NCBI RefSeq assembly: GCF_030656875.1
Contig: NZ_CP130943.1
Coordinates: forward strand, 4,464,001 to 4,528,000
Reading direction: 5' to 3'
From: Prescottella sp. R16
Lineage (GTDB): Bacteria; Actinomycetota; Actinomycetes; Mycobacteriales; Mycobacteriaceae
DNA: 64,000 nt
The notes under the pieces were generated by a model. It was not told the origin of the DNA. It saw only the letters and a program-made list of their open reading frames with translations, and made no database searches. Position 1 is the first letter of the stretch. Each line of letters opens with the position of its first letter. Of this stretch, positions 50,401 to 57,860 are shown one piece after another. A program made the translations under genes and the position numbers.

Positions 50401-51362
50401 TCGTCACCGACCGCTGGCCGCTGCCGGACGCCGGCGACGGGTCCGGCATGCAGGCCGCCGACCGGGACGAGTCGGGCCGTCCCGTCGAGCCCCGGGTCGC
50501 GCGCCCCGACGTGCCGTTCGAGATCTCCGCGGTCGCGGCCCGGGCACTCGGCGGGGACAGCGGTATCCGCACCGCCGCCACCGTGCAGCACATCCTGGAC
50601 CAGGCCACGGTCGTCGACCAGAAGACCGATCTCATGCCCGCGCTGCGGCTCGGTCAGCGGGCCCCGGGTAGTTCCGGGCACGCCCTGGCCGACCCGGAGG
50701 CCGTGGCAGCCGAGAAGCAGAAGTCGAATCGCACACTGATCGCGCTGGTGTCGCTCGGTGCCCTCACCGTGCTGGTGCTGGCGCTGATCGGCTGGTGGCT
50801 GGCGAACCTGCTCACCGGCGGCAGTTCCGACGAGCCGCTCACCGACCAGAACTTCGGGCTGACGACCACGGCGGTGGCACCGCCGCCGTCGACCGAAGCC
50901 CCCACGGCCGCACCCGCGGTGACGACCACGGTGGCCCCGGCCTCGGTGTCGGTGTTCTCGCCGCAGGGCACCCCGGACAGTGCCGCGAACGCGCCACTGG
51001 CGATCGACGGGGACCCGGCGACGGCGTGGAGCACCGACGCGTACTTCCAGCCGTTCCCGTCGCTCAAGTCCGGGGTGGGGTTGATGGTGTCGCTGCCGGA
51101 GGCCGCGAAACTGGCGGGCGTGCAGATCATGTCGTCCACCCCCGACACGCAGGTGGAGATCCGGACTGCACCGGCACCGAACACGTCGCTCGACCAGACC
51201 CGGGTGATCGGGAACGCCACCCTGCGGGACGGGGTGACGGACATCCCGGTGTCCGCAGACGGTGCCACCAAGAACGTGCTCGTGTGGATCACCGGCCTGA
51301 GCACGGCGGACGGGAAGAACCAGTCCAGCATCGCCGAGATCACGTTCACGGCGGCTCCCTGA
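47427..51362 (+). CDS. murJ: MurJ lipid II flippase fused to a pseudokinase and extracellular domain (Rv3910 type)
   Basis: A 1311-residue fusion. Residues 1-~125 are a Pro/Arg-rich cytoplasmic tail. Residues ~130-655 form the MurJ flippase with about 14 helices (TLISRITGFLKQLLLLTALG starts it). An acidic linker leads to a kinase-like domain (~815-1065) that lacks the catalytic residues: VALTFV stands where VAVK is expected, and no HRD or DFG is seen. A helix at ~1102-1125 crosses the membrane, followed by a Thr/Pro linker and a discoidin-like extracellular domain. In mycobacteria the phosphorylated pseudokinase recruits FhaA to brake wall synthesis. An internal GTG with a strong ribosome site lies at residue 727. 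Confidence 0.93.
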   Translation: MTENSPDEGHRSPHRPLPPHGRPPLPPHAPRPVPPGGRRPLPPGGPRPAPQGIPRPVPPGAPRPVPPGAPRPVPPPGQRPPRPLPPRMGPPPGLRPGPPGPPPPRIQPQRPLPSRPAPVTTAPAPAPAAEPEKKSLLAATGSIAIATLISRITGFLKQLLLLTALGPAVASAFTVASQIPNMISELVLGAVLTAIVVPVLVRAEREDPDQGAAFVRRLFTAALALLGTAALLATAAAPILTTYFFLPPDGKVNTALATALCFLLLPAILFYGLSALLTAILNTRQEFKPGAWAPVLNNLVVLGILAAYWLLPGEISLDPVRISDPHVLLLGLGVTAGVVTQAMSLIPAIRRQGISLRPLWGLDDRLKQFGGMAIAIVLYVLISQVGMVFATRVSAHADEAGPAIYNNAWLLLQLPYGVLGVTVLTAIMPRLSRNAAADDTPAVVDDLSVATRLTMIALIPVITFLTFAGPQVGHALYGYGNFGAGNAERLGEAVSWSAFTLVPYSLVLIHLRVFYAREQAWTPTWIILGITGVKIVLSALTPLVAADNQQVVVLLGAANGLSFIAGALIGGFLLHRSLGDLRMANVGKTVWVVLLASGAGAVVMYAADTLLGLDRLSENFGGPGAMIRVAVTGALMLVVTFVLLWLAKVPEILAITVAVRRRIPGLGGSAPEPSDTQRGYESETELIPVVRDLPRSIDRPDGLPYPGRSAYVGQDYIPDEFIEGARVSDDDGADDKTGTAGDAGNITADTPSGTTVENDTPAAPEPSDIPERPRRRDLNVDTGVFPIGSPQLPPIRVSGPDTEPRRPLRGPQLIAGASVAGGRYRLLAPHGSARGLQFWQALDVKLDREVALTFVDADQQAEGQAATGPDGPQAILSRTLRLGRINSPGLARVLDVVRGSSGGIVVAEWTPGRSLKEMAETEPSPIGAARAVRALAAAAEAAHRGGSALSIDAPDRIRISTAGDAVLAFPGTLSDADPTSDVRGLGAMLYALVTDRWPLPDAGDGSGMQAADRDESGRPVEPRVARPDVPFEISAVAARALGGDSGIRTAATVQHILDQATVVDQKTDLMPALRLGQRAPGSSGHALADPEAVAAEKQKSNRTLIALVSLGALTVLVLALIGWWLANLLTGGSSDEPLTDQNFGLTTTAVAPPPSTEAPTAAPAVTTTVAPASVSVFSPQGTPDSAANAPLAIDGDPATAWSTDAYFQPFPSLKSGVGLMVSLPEAAKLAGVQIMSSTPDTQVEIRTAPAPNTSLDQTRVIGNATLRDGVTDIPVSADGATKNVLVWITGLSTADGKNQSSIAEITFTAAP
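49593..49607 (+). promoter_or_regulatory. Internal ribosome binding site and GTG within the murJ fusion gene
   Basis: GAAGGAG (49593-49599) is followed 5 bases later by an in-frame GTG (49605-49607) in the linker between flippase and pseudokinase. Initiation here would give a separate 585-residue pseudokinase-membrane-discoidin protein. No stop separates it from the flippase, so both forms could be made. Confidence 0.45.
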
Positions 51363-51382
51363 CCCACCCCGGGCGGGTGTCC

Positions 51383-51421
51383 GGTACCTCCCGTGTACAG
51401 GTACCTCGCAACCGATCGGTT
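51383..51421. promoter_or_regulatory. Inverted repeat and palindrome in the sigM promoter region
   Basis: GGTACCT (51383-51389) and AGGTACC (51399-51405) are inverted with a 9-bp spacer. AACCGATCGGTT (51410-51421) is a perfect 12-bp palindrome ending 11 bp before the sigM start. They fill the 70-bp gap after the murJ gene and could be operators; no factor can be named. Confidence 0.35.
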
Positions 51422-51432
51422 AGCATCCGCCG

Positions 51433-52014
51433 GTGCGAATCTTCAGGGGGGTCGCCAGGGCGGAGCTGTCGGATGCCGAGCTCCTGGCAGCGCACGCGTC
51501 GGGTGACGGGGACGCGTTCGCGGAGCTGCTTCGTCGCCATTACGAGCATCTGTGGCACGTAGCGAGGCGGACGAGTTACACCGTCGAGGACGCGGAGGAC
51601 GCGTTGCAGGAGGCGCTGGTGTCGGCGCACCGCAAGGCGGGGACGTACCGCGCGGATGCGGCCGTGCGCAGCTGGCTGCACACGATCGTGGTCAACGCGT
51701 GCCTGGACCGGCACCGCCGCAACCGGGCGCGTCCGGCGGTGTCGTTGTCCACGGACGAGTCGATCGATCCCCGCGACGAACACGACCGGATCTCCGAACG
51801 GGAGACGACACTGCTCGTCGACCGGGCCCTGCAGCAGTTGCCGCCCGAGCAGCGGGCCGCGATCGTCGCGGTGGACCTGGAGGGATATTCGGTGGCCGAG
51901 GCCGCCCGTCGCCTCGGTGTTCCGGAGGGGACGGTCAAGAGCCGGTGCGCGCGAGCCCGGCTCAAGCTCGCATCACATTTGGAATACTTGCGCGACGCAG
52001 GGAACCGATCTTGA
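51433..52014 (+). CDS. sigM: ECF sigma factor SigM
   Basis: A 193-residue ECF-type sigma factor. Region 2 spans residues ~25-90 (AFAELLRRHYEHLWHVARRTSYTVEDAEDALQEALVSAHRKAGTYR). Region 4 spans ~135-185 (LPPEQRAAIVAVDLEGYSVAEAARRLGVPEGTVKSRCARARLKL). It starts at GTG 51433. The anti-sigma gene follows 64 bp later, and trxB/trxC lie downstream, as in Mycobacterium tuberculosis Rv3911-Rv3914. SigM there affects cell-surface and type VII genes, which is of interest given the WXG100-like cassette in this window. Confidence 0.95.
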   Translation: MRIFRGVARAELSDAELLAAHASGDGDAFAELLRRHYEHLWHVARRTSYTVEDAEDALQEALVSAHRKAGTYRADAAVRSWLHTIVVNACLDRHRRNRARPAVSLSTDESIDPRDEHDRISERETTLLVDRALQQLPPEQRAAIVAVDLEGYSVAEAARRLGVPEGTVKSRCARARLKLASHLEYLRDAGNRS

Positions 52015-52078
52015 TTCCCTCGCGTCTTATCTGATCGAAGGCACAAATCGTGCGCCGGAACCGGGGACAGGAGGTGGC

Positions 52079-52831
52079 ATGACGGTCCACGACGACGAGA
52101 TGGCGGGCCCCCCGTTCTCGGCGGATCTGCTCGCCGATCTGCACGCCGGTGTCCTGTCCGACGAGGACAGTGCCCGGTTGTGGCCGCTGGTGCGGCAGGA
52201 CCCGGCCGCCGTCGAGGTCCTCGCGGCGCTCGACGCCGTGTCCGCCCGGCTCGGCGAGGCCGGACGCGATCACAGCGTGGGCACCCCCGTCCCGGATGAC
52301 GTCGTGCGTCGTATCGATGCCGCGCTCGGCCTGCCGGCGTCGCGTCCCGACCGGACGGTGGTCGCACTCGATCCCACCCGGTCCCGGCGCCGACGGGGTG
52401 CGTGGATCGGTGCCGCGGCCGCCGCCGCGGCCGCAGTGGTCGGCGCGGTGGCCGTGTTCGGGGGAACCGGCGGCTCGGATCCGTCCGGTAACACACCGAT
52501 CGTCGCCTCTCCGACCGAAACTCCCGGGGGGATCACCGATCTCGGCTCCGACCTGGACGACACCCAGGTTCTGACGTTGCTGAGCAACACCACGCCGACG
52601 ACACCCACCGGCGCGCTCGCCGACCCGCAGCAGCGGGCCGGATGCCTGCAGTCGAACGGCATCGCCCGGGCCACCCCGGTACTGGCGATACGGGAGGTTC
52701 GGTTCCGAGGTGTCACCGCCGTGCTGGTGCTCGTTCCCGGCCCGCGACCACCGACCCTCACCGCACTGGTCGTCGGCTCGGCGTGCGATGCCACCCACCC
52801 CGAACTACTTACGCGTACCGAAATAGGTTGA
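52079..52831 (+). CDS. rsmA: SigM anti-sigma factor (RsmA, Rv3912-like)
   Basis: A 250-residue single-pass membrane protein. The N-terminal ~100 residues are cytoplasmic and acidic (SADLLADLHAGVLSDEDSARLWPLVRQDP), suited to hold SigM. One helix (WIGAAAAAAAAVVGAVAVFGG) crosses the membrane. The Thr-rich outside part has two cysteines (QRAGCLQ and GSACDAT), which could respond to redox state. No zinc-binding HxxxCxxC motif is visible. The ATG at 52079 has a strong GGAGGT. It converges with a TetR gene 6 bp away. Confidence 0.85.
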   Translation: MTVHDDEMAGPPFSADLLADLHAGVLSDEDSARLWPLVRQDPAAVEVLAALDAVSARLGEAGRDHSVGTPVPDDVVRRIDAALGLPASRPDRTVVALDPTRSRRRRGAWIGAAAAAAAAVVGAVAVFGGTGGSDPSGNTPIVASPTETPGGITDLGSDLDDTQVLTLLSNTTPTTPTGALADPQQRAGCLQSNGIARATPVLAIREVRFRGVTAVLVLVPGPRPPTLTALVVGSACDATHPELLTRTEIG

Positions 52832-52837
52832 GGCCGA

Positions 52838-53440
52838 TCATTTTTCGTCGTCGTCACCGCTCCGGTCCGCCACGGGCAGCAACAGTTCACGAATACGTTC
52901 CCTGAGGGCGGGGGTGTCGTCGTCCGTCGCGACGAGGCTCGTGAACAGCGCAGCTCCCGATGCGAGAACCAGGATTGCCTTGGCGTCCAACAGGTCTCGC
53001 GTCTCTTCCGCATCGTCTCCGGCTCCGTGCGCCGCGAACAGCGCGGCGGCCGGACCGCTGAACCCCTGCCACAGCGCGGCACGCAGATCGTCGTGGTCCC
53101 GTAGCGCGGCGAGCAGACCGGGCAACGCCTCCCGAACGTCGGCGCGGGAGAACAACTGGGCGCTACCGGTGATCACCCACTCGATCCAGCCCTCCCGGTC
53201 GGTGCCGTCGAACGGGGCGAGGTCGGGAACCGCGCCGAGGAGTGCGTCGAGCACCAGATGCGCCTTGGACGGCCAGCGCCGCGACAGGGCCGCGCGTCCG
53301 ACACCCGCGTGCGCCGCGATACCGCGCATGCTCAGCCGCTCCCAGCCGACGTCCAACAGCAGTTCCCGTGTGGCGGCCAGGACGTCGGCGTCGATGCGCG
53401 GATCTCGAGGCCTGCCCGTGCTGCCGGTGTGTGCGTTCAT
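52838..53440 (-). CDS. TetR-family transcriptional regulator next to the FtsX-type ABC unit
   Basis: A 200-residue regulator. The HTH is at residues ~15-60 (VLAATRELLLDVGWERLSMRGIAAHAGVGRAALSRRWPSKAHLV), with a TetR_C-type ligand domain after it. ATG 53440 gives the usual length. It diverges from the FtsX-type permease gene. The 191-bp gap contains a dyad ACATGCC-GTT-GGTATGT and a repeated CGACATGCCGT, so it probably represses the ABC genes and itself. Confidence 0.88.
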   Translation of the reverse strand: MNAHTGSTGRPRDPRIDADVLAATRELLLDVGWERLSMRGIAAHAGVGRAALSRRWPSKAHLVLDALLGAVPDLAPFDGTDREGWIEWVITGSAQLFSRADVREALPGLLAALRDHDDLRAALWQGFSGPAAALFAAHGAGDDAEETRDLLDAKAILVLASGAALFTSLVATDDDTPALRERIRELLLPVADRSGDDDEK

Positions 53441-53530
53441 CGCCCCGCATTGTCGGACAGAACCGGGCGCTCGCGCCATTCCTTCGACTCCGGCACCGCG
53501 TCGGGCGAGACCGGAATCACCCTTTCTTGC

Positions 53531-53564
53531 CGACATGCCGTTGGTATGTTTATCGACATGCCGT
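53531..53564. promoter_or_regulatory. Candidate TetR operator: repeated CGACATGCCGT and a dyad
   Basis: CGACATGCCGT occurs at 53531-53541 and again at 53554-53564 (23 bp, about two helical turns, apart). ACATGCC-GTT-GGTATGT (53533-53549) is an inverted repeat with one mismatch. The site lies between the divergent tetR and permease genes. Confidence 0.5.
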
Positions 53565-53631
53565 CGGGAAGATTCGGGGGGTTCCCTCGTCGGCCACCGC
53601 GACCGATCACACCCACCAGGAGTCCCGACAG

Positions 53632-54759
53632 ATGTTCCTCGCCCTACGCGAACTACGGTTCGCGCGATCCAGATTCGGCTTGATGGGCGGTGTCGTCGCC
53701 CTCATCTCCGTGCTGATGGTCCTGCTGTCCGGCCTGTCCTCCGGCCTCGTCGAAGACGGTGTCTCCGGCCTGAAGGCCACACCCGTCGACGGGTTCGCCT
53801 TCAACGAGGGCACCAAGACCGACTCGGCGTTCTCGCGCAGCGTCGTCACCGACGAGCAGGTCGACGCGTGGCGTCGGCAGCCCGGCGTCGCAGAGGCCGC
53901 GCCGTTCGGCAACATGCTCGTCAACGCCCACAACGACAAGGACGTCCCGGTCGACCTCGCCCTGTTCGGTGTCCCCGTCGACTCGTTCCTCGCGCCGACC
54001 GCGGCGCAGGGCACAGGGCTGAGCGAGCCGAACGGCATCGTCGTGAGCAAGAGCGCCCTCGACGAGGGCATCGCACTCGGCGACACCATCACGATCGACC
54101 GTCTCGGCACCGAACTGAAGATCGTCGGCATCACCGAGGGCAAGCAGACGTTCGGTCACGTCGACGTCGCGTACCTGCCGATCGAGATGTGGCGCCAGCT
54201 GCATTCGGGTGTGCGCCCGGGTGAGCCCGTCCCCGCCCAGTCGACGGTGGAGGCCACTGCGGTCGCGCTGAAGGCCGAGCCCGGCGCGAGCCTCGACTAC
54301 GCGGCCGGTGACGCCGCCGCCGGGACGTCCACCGTCGCGCTCGAGGACTCGTTCGCGTCCTCGCCCGGCTACAGCGCCGAGACCATGACGCTGAGCCTCA
54401 TCAAGGTGTTCCTGTACGCGATCTCCGCGCTCGTCGTCGGCGCGTTCTTCACCGTGTGGACGATCCAACGCAAGCACGAGATCGCCGTGATGCGCGCGAT
54501 GGGTGCCTCCACCGGCCACCTGCTGCGCGACGGCCTGGCACAGGCGTTCGTCCTGCTGCTCGGCTCGGTCGCGGTCGGCGCCGCCGTCGGCTACGGTTTC
54601 GGCTCGCTGATCGGCGGGGGAGTGCCGTTCCTGCTCGAGCCCGGCGCGGTGGCCGCCGCCGCCGTGCTGCTGCTGGTCCTCGGCCTGGTCGGTGCCGCGA
54701 TCTCGATCGTCCGGATCGCCTCGGTCGACCCGTTGAACGCGCTGGGAGGCCAGCGATGA
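53632..54759 (+). CDS. FtsX/MacB-type ABC permease
   Basis: A 375-residue protein. One N-terminal helix (GLMGGVVALISVLMVLLSGLSSGL) precedes a large extracellular MacB-like domain (residues ~45-255). Three C-terminal helices with the FtsX loop WTIQRKHEIAVMRAMGAST follow. This topology is that of mechanotransmitting transporters that move lipoproteins, peptides or drugs from the membrane outward. The ATG at 53632 has AGGAG 8 bases upstream. Its stop overlaps the ATPase start by 4 bases. The gene lies in an accessory segment within otherwise conserved order. Confidence 0.88.
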   Translation: MFLALRELRFARSRFGLMGGVVALISVLMVLLSGLSSGLVEDGVSGLKATPVDGFAFNEGTKTDSAFSRSVVTDEQVDAWRRQPGVAEAAPFGNMLVNAHNDKDVPVDLALFGVPVDSFLAPTAAQGTGLSEPNGIVVSKSALDEGIALGDTITIDRLGTELKIVGITEGKQTFGHVDVAYLPIEMWRQLHSGVRPGEPVPAQSTVEATAVALKAEPGASLDYAAGDAAAGTSTVALEDSFASSPGYSAETMTLSLIKVFLYAISALVVGAFFTVWTIQRKHEIAVMRAMGASTGHLLRDGLAQAFVLLLGSVAVGAAVGYGFGSLIGGGVPFLLEPGAVAAAAVLLLVLGLVGAAISIVRIASVDPLNALGGQR

Positions 54760-55493
54760 GCGCCCGGAACGATTCCGGAAGGACAACCGCCATGACCACA
54801 ACGTCGGACATCCGCATCGACACCGCCGCCCTCGAGATCGTCGACGCCGACTTGAAGCTCGGTGACGGCGAGCAGACCGTGACCGCACTCGACCGCGTGA
54901 GCCTGACCGTCCGTCCCGGCGAGATGGTGGCCGTCGTCGGACCGTCGGGTTCGGGCAAGTCGAGTCTGCTGGCCGTCGCCGGCGCGCTCACCACTCCCGA
55001 CTCGGGCACCGTCCGCGTCGGCGGCCGAGACCTGCTGTCGATGACGAAGGCACAGGCCGCAAGGTTCCGGCTCGAACAGATCGGCTTCGTGTTCCAGAGC
55101 GGCAACCTGATCCCGTCGCTCACCGCCGCCGACCAGCTGCGCCTGGTGTCGCATCTCGGCAGCACGAAGGGCCGGAAGTTCCGCGACCCGCTCGCGCTGC
55201 TCGAGCAGGTGGGTCTGGGTCACAAGGCCGACCGACGCCCCGACCAGCTCTCCGGCGGCGAGCGGCAGCGGGTGGGTATCGCCCGCGCCCTGGTGTCGAC
55301 GCCGTCGCTGTTGCTCGTCGACGAGCCCACCGCGGCCCTCGATCGGGTCCGCAGCCATGAGATCGTGCAGCTGCTGGCCCGCGAGACCCGGGAATCGAAG
55401 GTCGGAACCGTCATGGTGACCCATGACTACGATGTCCTCGACTATTGCGACCGTGTGGTCGAGATGACGGACGGCCGGCTCACGCCCCGGTAG
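54756..55493 (+). CDS. ABC ATPase partner of the FtsX-type permease (LolD/MacB-like)
   Basis: A 245-residue ATPase. Walker A is GPSGSGKSS, the Q-loop VFQSGNLIPSL, the signature LSGGERQR, Walker B LLLVDEPTAALDR and the switch VTHDYDVLDY. GERQRVGIARALV and TAALD are typical of the LolD/MacB type. ATG 54756 overlaps the permease stop (ATGA); a second ATG at 54792 is also possible. A TetR gene follows 30 bp downstream, so permease, ATPase and regulator may form one transcript. Confidence 0.9.
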   Translation: MSARNDSGRTTAMTTTSDIRIDTAALEIVDADLKLGDGEQTVTALDRVSLTVRPGEMVAVVGPSGSGKSSLLAVAGALTTPDSGTVRVGGRDLLSMTKAQAARFRLEQIGFVFQSGNLIPSLTAADQLRLVSHLGSTKGRKFRDPLALLEQVGLGHKADRRPDQLSGGERQRVGIARALVSTPSLLLVDEPTAALDRVRSHEIVQLLARETRESKVGTVMVTHDYDVLDYCDRVVEMTDGRLTPR

Positions 55494-55523
55494 TCCGGAA
55501 CAGCCACAGCGAAAGGAGGGCAC

Positions 55524-56117
55524 GTGCCGCGGATCAATGCACCCACCGTCGGTGAGCATCGGGCCGCGCAGCAACGTGCCCTCCTCGACGCTGCCCGCGA
55601 CGTTCTCGCCGCGGGAGCGACCGAGATCCCGTCGTTCGGTGAGATCGCCGTCCGCGCCGGTCTCGCGCGGTCGAGCGTCTACCAGTACTTCAAGTCCCGC
55701 CGGCATCTCCTCGAGGCACTGGTCGAGGACGCCTTCCCCCGGTGGTCGGCCCGCGTCGCCGAGGCGACGGCCGACGCCGACGGTCCCGCACAGCGGGTCC
55801 TGGCGTACATCGACGCCAACCTGACGCTCGTCGCGGAAGGTGAGCACGCGATCGCGGCGGCACTCGCCCGGATCGCACCGGGGCCGGAGTTCGACGCCCG
55901 GAGCCGGGCGATGCACGCCGACCTCTACACCCCGCTGTCCGACGCACTGACCGAGCTGGGGGTGCAGGACGCCGCCGCGACGGCCGAATTGATCAATGCG
56001 ATCGTGCATGCCGCCACCCGGCAGATCGAACGCGGCGAGGACGTCGAACGGGTGCGGAGGAACGCCGCCGACCTGGTCCGGCCGTTCGTGACCGAGCATG
56101 CGGCGCATTCCGGTTGA
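55524..56117 (+). CDS. TetR-family transcriptional regulator after the ABC unit
   Basis: A 197-residue regulator with an N-terminal HTH (residues ~12-60: QQRALLDAARDVLAAGATEIPSFGEIAVRAGLARSSVYQYFKSRRHLL). GTG 55524 is backed by GAAAGGAGG. It is co-oriented with, and 30 bp after, the ATPase gene. Two different TetR genes thus bracket one small transporter. It may sense the exported compound or control an unlinked target. No clear dyad was seen just upstream. Confidence 0.87.
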   Translation: MPRINAPTVGEHRAAQQRALLDAARDVLAAGATEIPSFGEIAVRAGLARSSVYQYFKSRRHLLEALVEDAFPRWSARVAEATADADGPAQRVLAYIDANLTLVAEGEHAIAAALARIAPGPEFDARSRAMHADLYTPLSDALTELGVQDAAATAELINAIVHAATRQIERGEDVERVRRNAADLVRPFVTEHAAHSG

Positions 56118-56159
56118 ACGTTTGTCCGTCACGGACGTATGACTGGGGGCACAGCGATG

Positions 56160-56175
56160 TGTTCCACGTGAAACG
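56160..56175. promoter_or_regulatory. parS-like site upstream of trxB
   Basis: TGTTCCACGTGAAACG matches the parS consensus TGTTTCACGTGAAACA at 14 of 16 positions. It is in a non-coding gap about 6 kb from parA, a usual place for ParB-loading sites. Confidence 0.75.
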
Positions 56176-56211
56176 TTCGACACCGCCGGACGTGCGGCGT
56201 CGCTCCCCGGG

Positions 56212-56237
56212 GGAACAACACCATCTAATCTGTTGTT
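56212..56237 (+). promoter_or_regulatory. Candidate SigH/SigR-type promoter of trxB-trxC
   Basis: GGAAC (56212-56216), 18 bases, then GTT (56235-56237) fits the GGAAY-N18/19-GTT form used by disulphide-stress sigma factors SigH (mycobacteria) and SigR (Streptomyces) at thioredoxin genes. It lies about 105 bp before trxB. SigM, encoded upstream, reads a related -35. Confidence 0.5.
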
Positions 56238-56304
56238 GAGCTGACCGACTCCGCGAGGTGCACCGTCGGCGGTGGATCCGCGTGACCAGCAGCAGAACGA
56301 ACGT

Positions 56305-56317
56305 TGTCCACTGGACA
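56305..56317. promoter_or_regulatory. Dyad in the trxB leader
   Basis: TGTCCA-C-TGGACA is a perfect 6-bp inverted repeat with a single central base, 25 bp before the trxB start. It may be an operator or a small mRNA hairpin. Confidence 0.35.
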
Positions 56318-56342
56318 GCCGCACAGGACAGGAAAGGCCCGC

Positions 56343-57332
56343 ATGACTACTCCGACCACGGTCCGTGACCTCATCATCGTCGGCTCGGGACCGGCCGGGT
56401 ACACCGCCGGCGTGTACGCCGCCCGCGCGGAGCTCGAGCCCCTGCTGTTCGAGGGCACCCAGTTCGGCGGCTCGCTGATGACCACCACCGATGTCGAGAA
56501 CTTCCCGGGTTTCCGCGAGGGCATCATGGGCCCGGACCTGATGGACGAGATGCGTGAGCAGGCCAAGCGGTTCGGCGCCGACATCCGCACCGAGGACGTC
56601 GAGGAGATCGAGCTGGACGGTCCCGTCAAGAAGGTCGTCGCGAACGGCGAGACCTACTACGCCCGCGCCGTCGTTCTGGCGATGGGTGCCGCCGCCCGTT
56701 ACCTCGGTATCCCCGGTGAGGAGAAGCTCCTCGGCCGCGGTGTCAGCGCCTGCGCCACGTGCGACGGCTTCTTCTTCCGCGACCAGGACATCGTCGTCGT
56801 CGGCGGCGGCGACTCCGCGATGGAGGAGGCCACCTTCCTGACGAAGTTCGCGCGCAGCGTCACGCTCGTGCACCGCCGCGAGGAGTTCCGCGCATCCCGC
56901 ATCATGCTCGAGCGCGCCAAGGCCAACGAGAAGATCCGCTTCCTCACCAACGCCGAGCCGGTCGAGGTCCTGGGCGAGAACAGTGTCACCGGCCTCGTGG
57001 TCCGGGACACCGTCACCGGCGAGCAGTCCACGCTCGACGTGACCGGCATGTTCGTCGCGATCGGTCACGATCCGCGCAGCGAGCTGGTCAAGGGCCAGGT
57101 CGACGTCGACGATGCCGGCTACGTCAAGGTGCAGTCGCCCACCACCGCCACCTCCACTGCGGGCGTCTTCGCCGCCGGCGACCTGGTCGACCACACCTAC
57201 CGGCAGGCCATCACCGCGGCCGGCACCGGCTGCTCCGCCGCGATCGACGCCGAGCGCTGGCTGGCCGAGCAGGGCGACATCACCGAGAACACCCTCGCCG
57301 CCGCGGGCGAGCCCGTCGCCGTCGACGCCTGA
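56343..57332 (+). CDS. trxB: Thioredoxin reductase
   Basis: A 329-residue flavoprotein that reduces thioredoxin with NADPH. The FAD motif is [16 protein letters not shown], the redox pair is C-A-T-C in [11 protein letters not shown], the NADPH motif is [10 protein letters not shown] and the second FAD block is [14 protein letters not shown]. The ATG at 56343 has GGAAAGG upstream. It is followed 45 bp later by trxC. It is the Rv3913 (TrxB2) counterpart by position. Confidence 0.97.
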   Translation: MTTPTTVRDLIIVGSGPAGYTAGVYAARAELEPLLFEGTQFGGSLMTTTDVENFPGFREGIMGPDLMDEMREQAKRFGADIRTEDVEEIELDGPVKKVVANGETYYARAVVLAMGAAARYLGIPGEEKLLGRGVSACATCDGFFFRDQDIVVVGGGDSAMEEATFLTKFARSVTLVHRREEFRASRIMLERAKANEKIRFLTNAEPVEVLGENSVTGLVVRDTVTGEQSTLDVTGMFVAIGHDPRSELVKGQVDVDDAGYVKVQSPTTATSTAGVFAAGDLVDHTYRQAITAAGTGCSAAIDAERWLAEQGDITENTLAAAGEPVAVDA

Positions 57333-57377
57333 CCTGCCCCACCCTCAACCGACCGGAACAGATCCCAGGAGGATTCC

Positions 57378-57701
57378 GTGGCGAACACCATCACGATCAG
57401 CGACAACTCGTTCAAGCAGGAGGTTCTCGACTCGGAGAAGCCCGTGCTCGTCGACTTCTGGGCCACCTGGTGCGGCCCGTGCAAGATGGTTGCTCCGGTC
57501 CTCGAGGAGATCGCCGGCGAGCACGGGGACAAGCTCACCATCGCGAAGCTCGACATCGACCAGAACCCGGGTGCGGCCCGCGACTTCCAGGTCATGTCGA
57601 TCCCCACGATGATCCTCTTCCAGGGCGGCAAGCCCGTGAAGACCATCGTCGGCGCCAAGGGCAAGGCTGCACTGCTCAAGGATCTCGCCGAGGTCCTCTG
57701 A
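57378..57701 (+). CDS. trxC: Thioredoxin
   Basis: A 107-residue classical thioredoxin with the active site W-C-G-P-C in DFWATWCGPCKM and the cis-proline loop SIPT. It reduces protein disulphides in the cytoplasm and is itself reduced by TrxB. GTG 57378 has AGGAGG 7 bases upstream. It is the Rv3914 counterpart. Confidence 0.97.
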   Translation: MANTITISDNSFKQEVLDSEKPVLVDFWATWCGPCKMVAPVLEEIAGEHGDKLTIAKLDIDQNPGAARDFQVMSIPTMILFQGGKPVKTIVGAKGKAALLKDLAEVL

Positions 57702-57741
57702 GGCCTTCCTGCCGTCCCGTTCGGCCCGGTGATCCGTTTTC

Positions 57742-57791
57742 CGGCCACGGTGTGACCCGACTGCCACCGCAGTCTTGTCACACTGTGGCCG
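57742..57791 (+). terminator. Hairpin between trxC and cwlM
   Basis: CGGCCACGGTGTGAC (57742-57756) pairs with GTCACACTGTGGCCG (57777-57791) with one mismatch around a 20-base loop. It stands in the 159-bp gap after trxC and probably ends the trxBC transcript. Confidence 0.55.
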
Positions 57792-57860
57792 AACTTACGT
57801 GCCGTCCCGGCGACGCCGTCTGAGAGAATCGTTCGAGTCCGCTACGAAAGGTCCGCCAGT

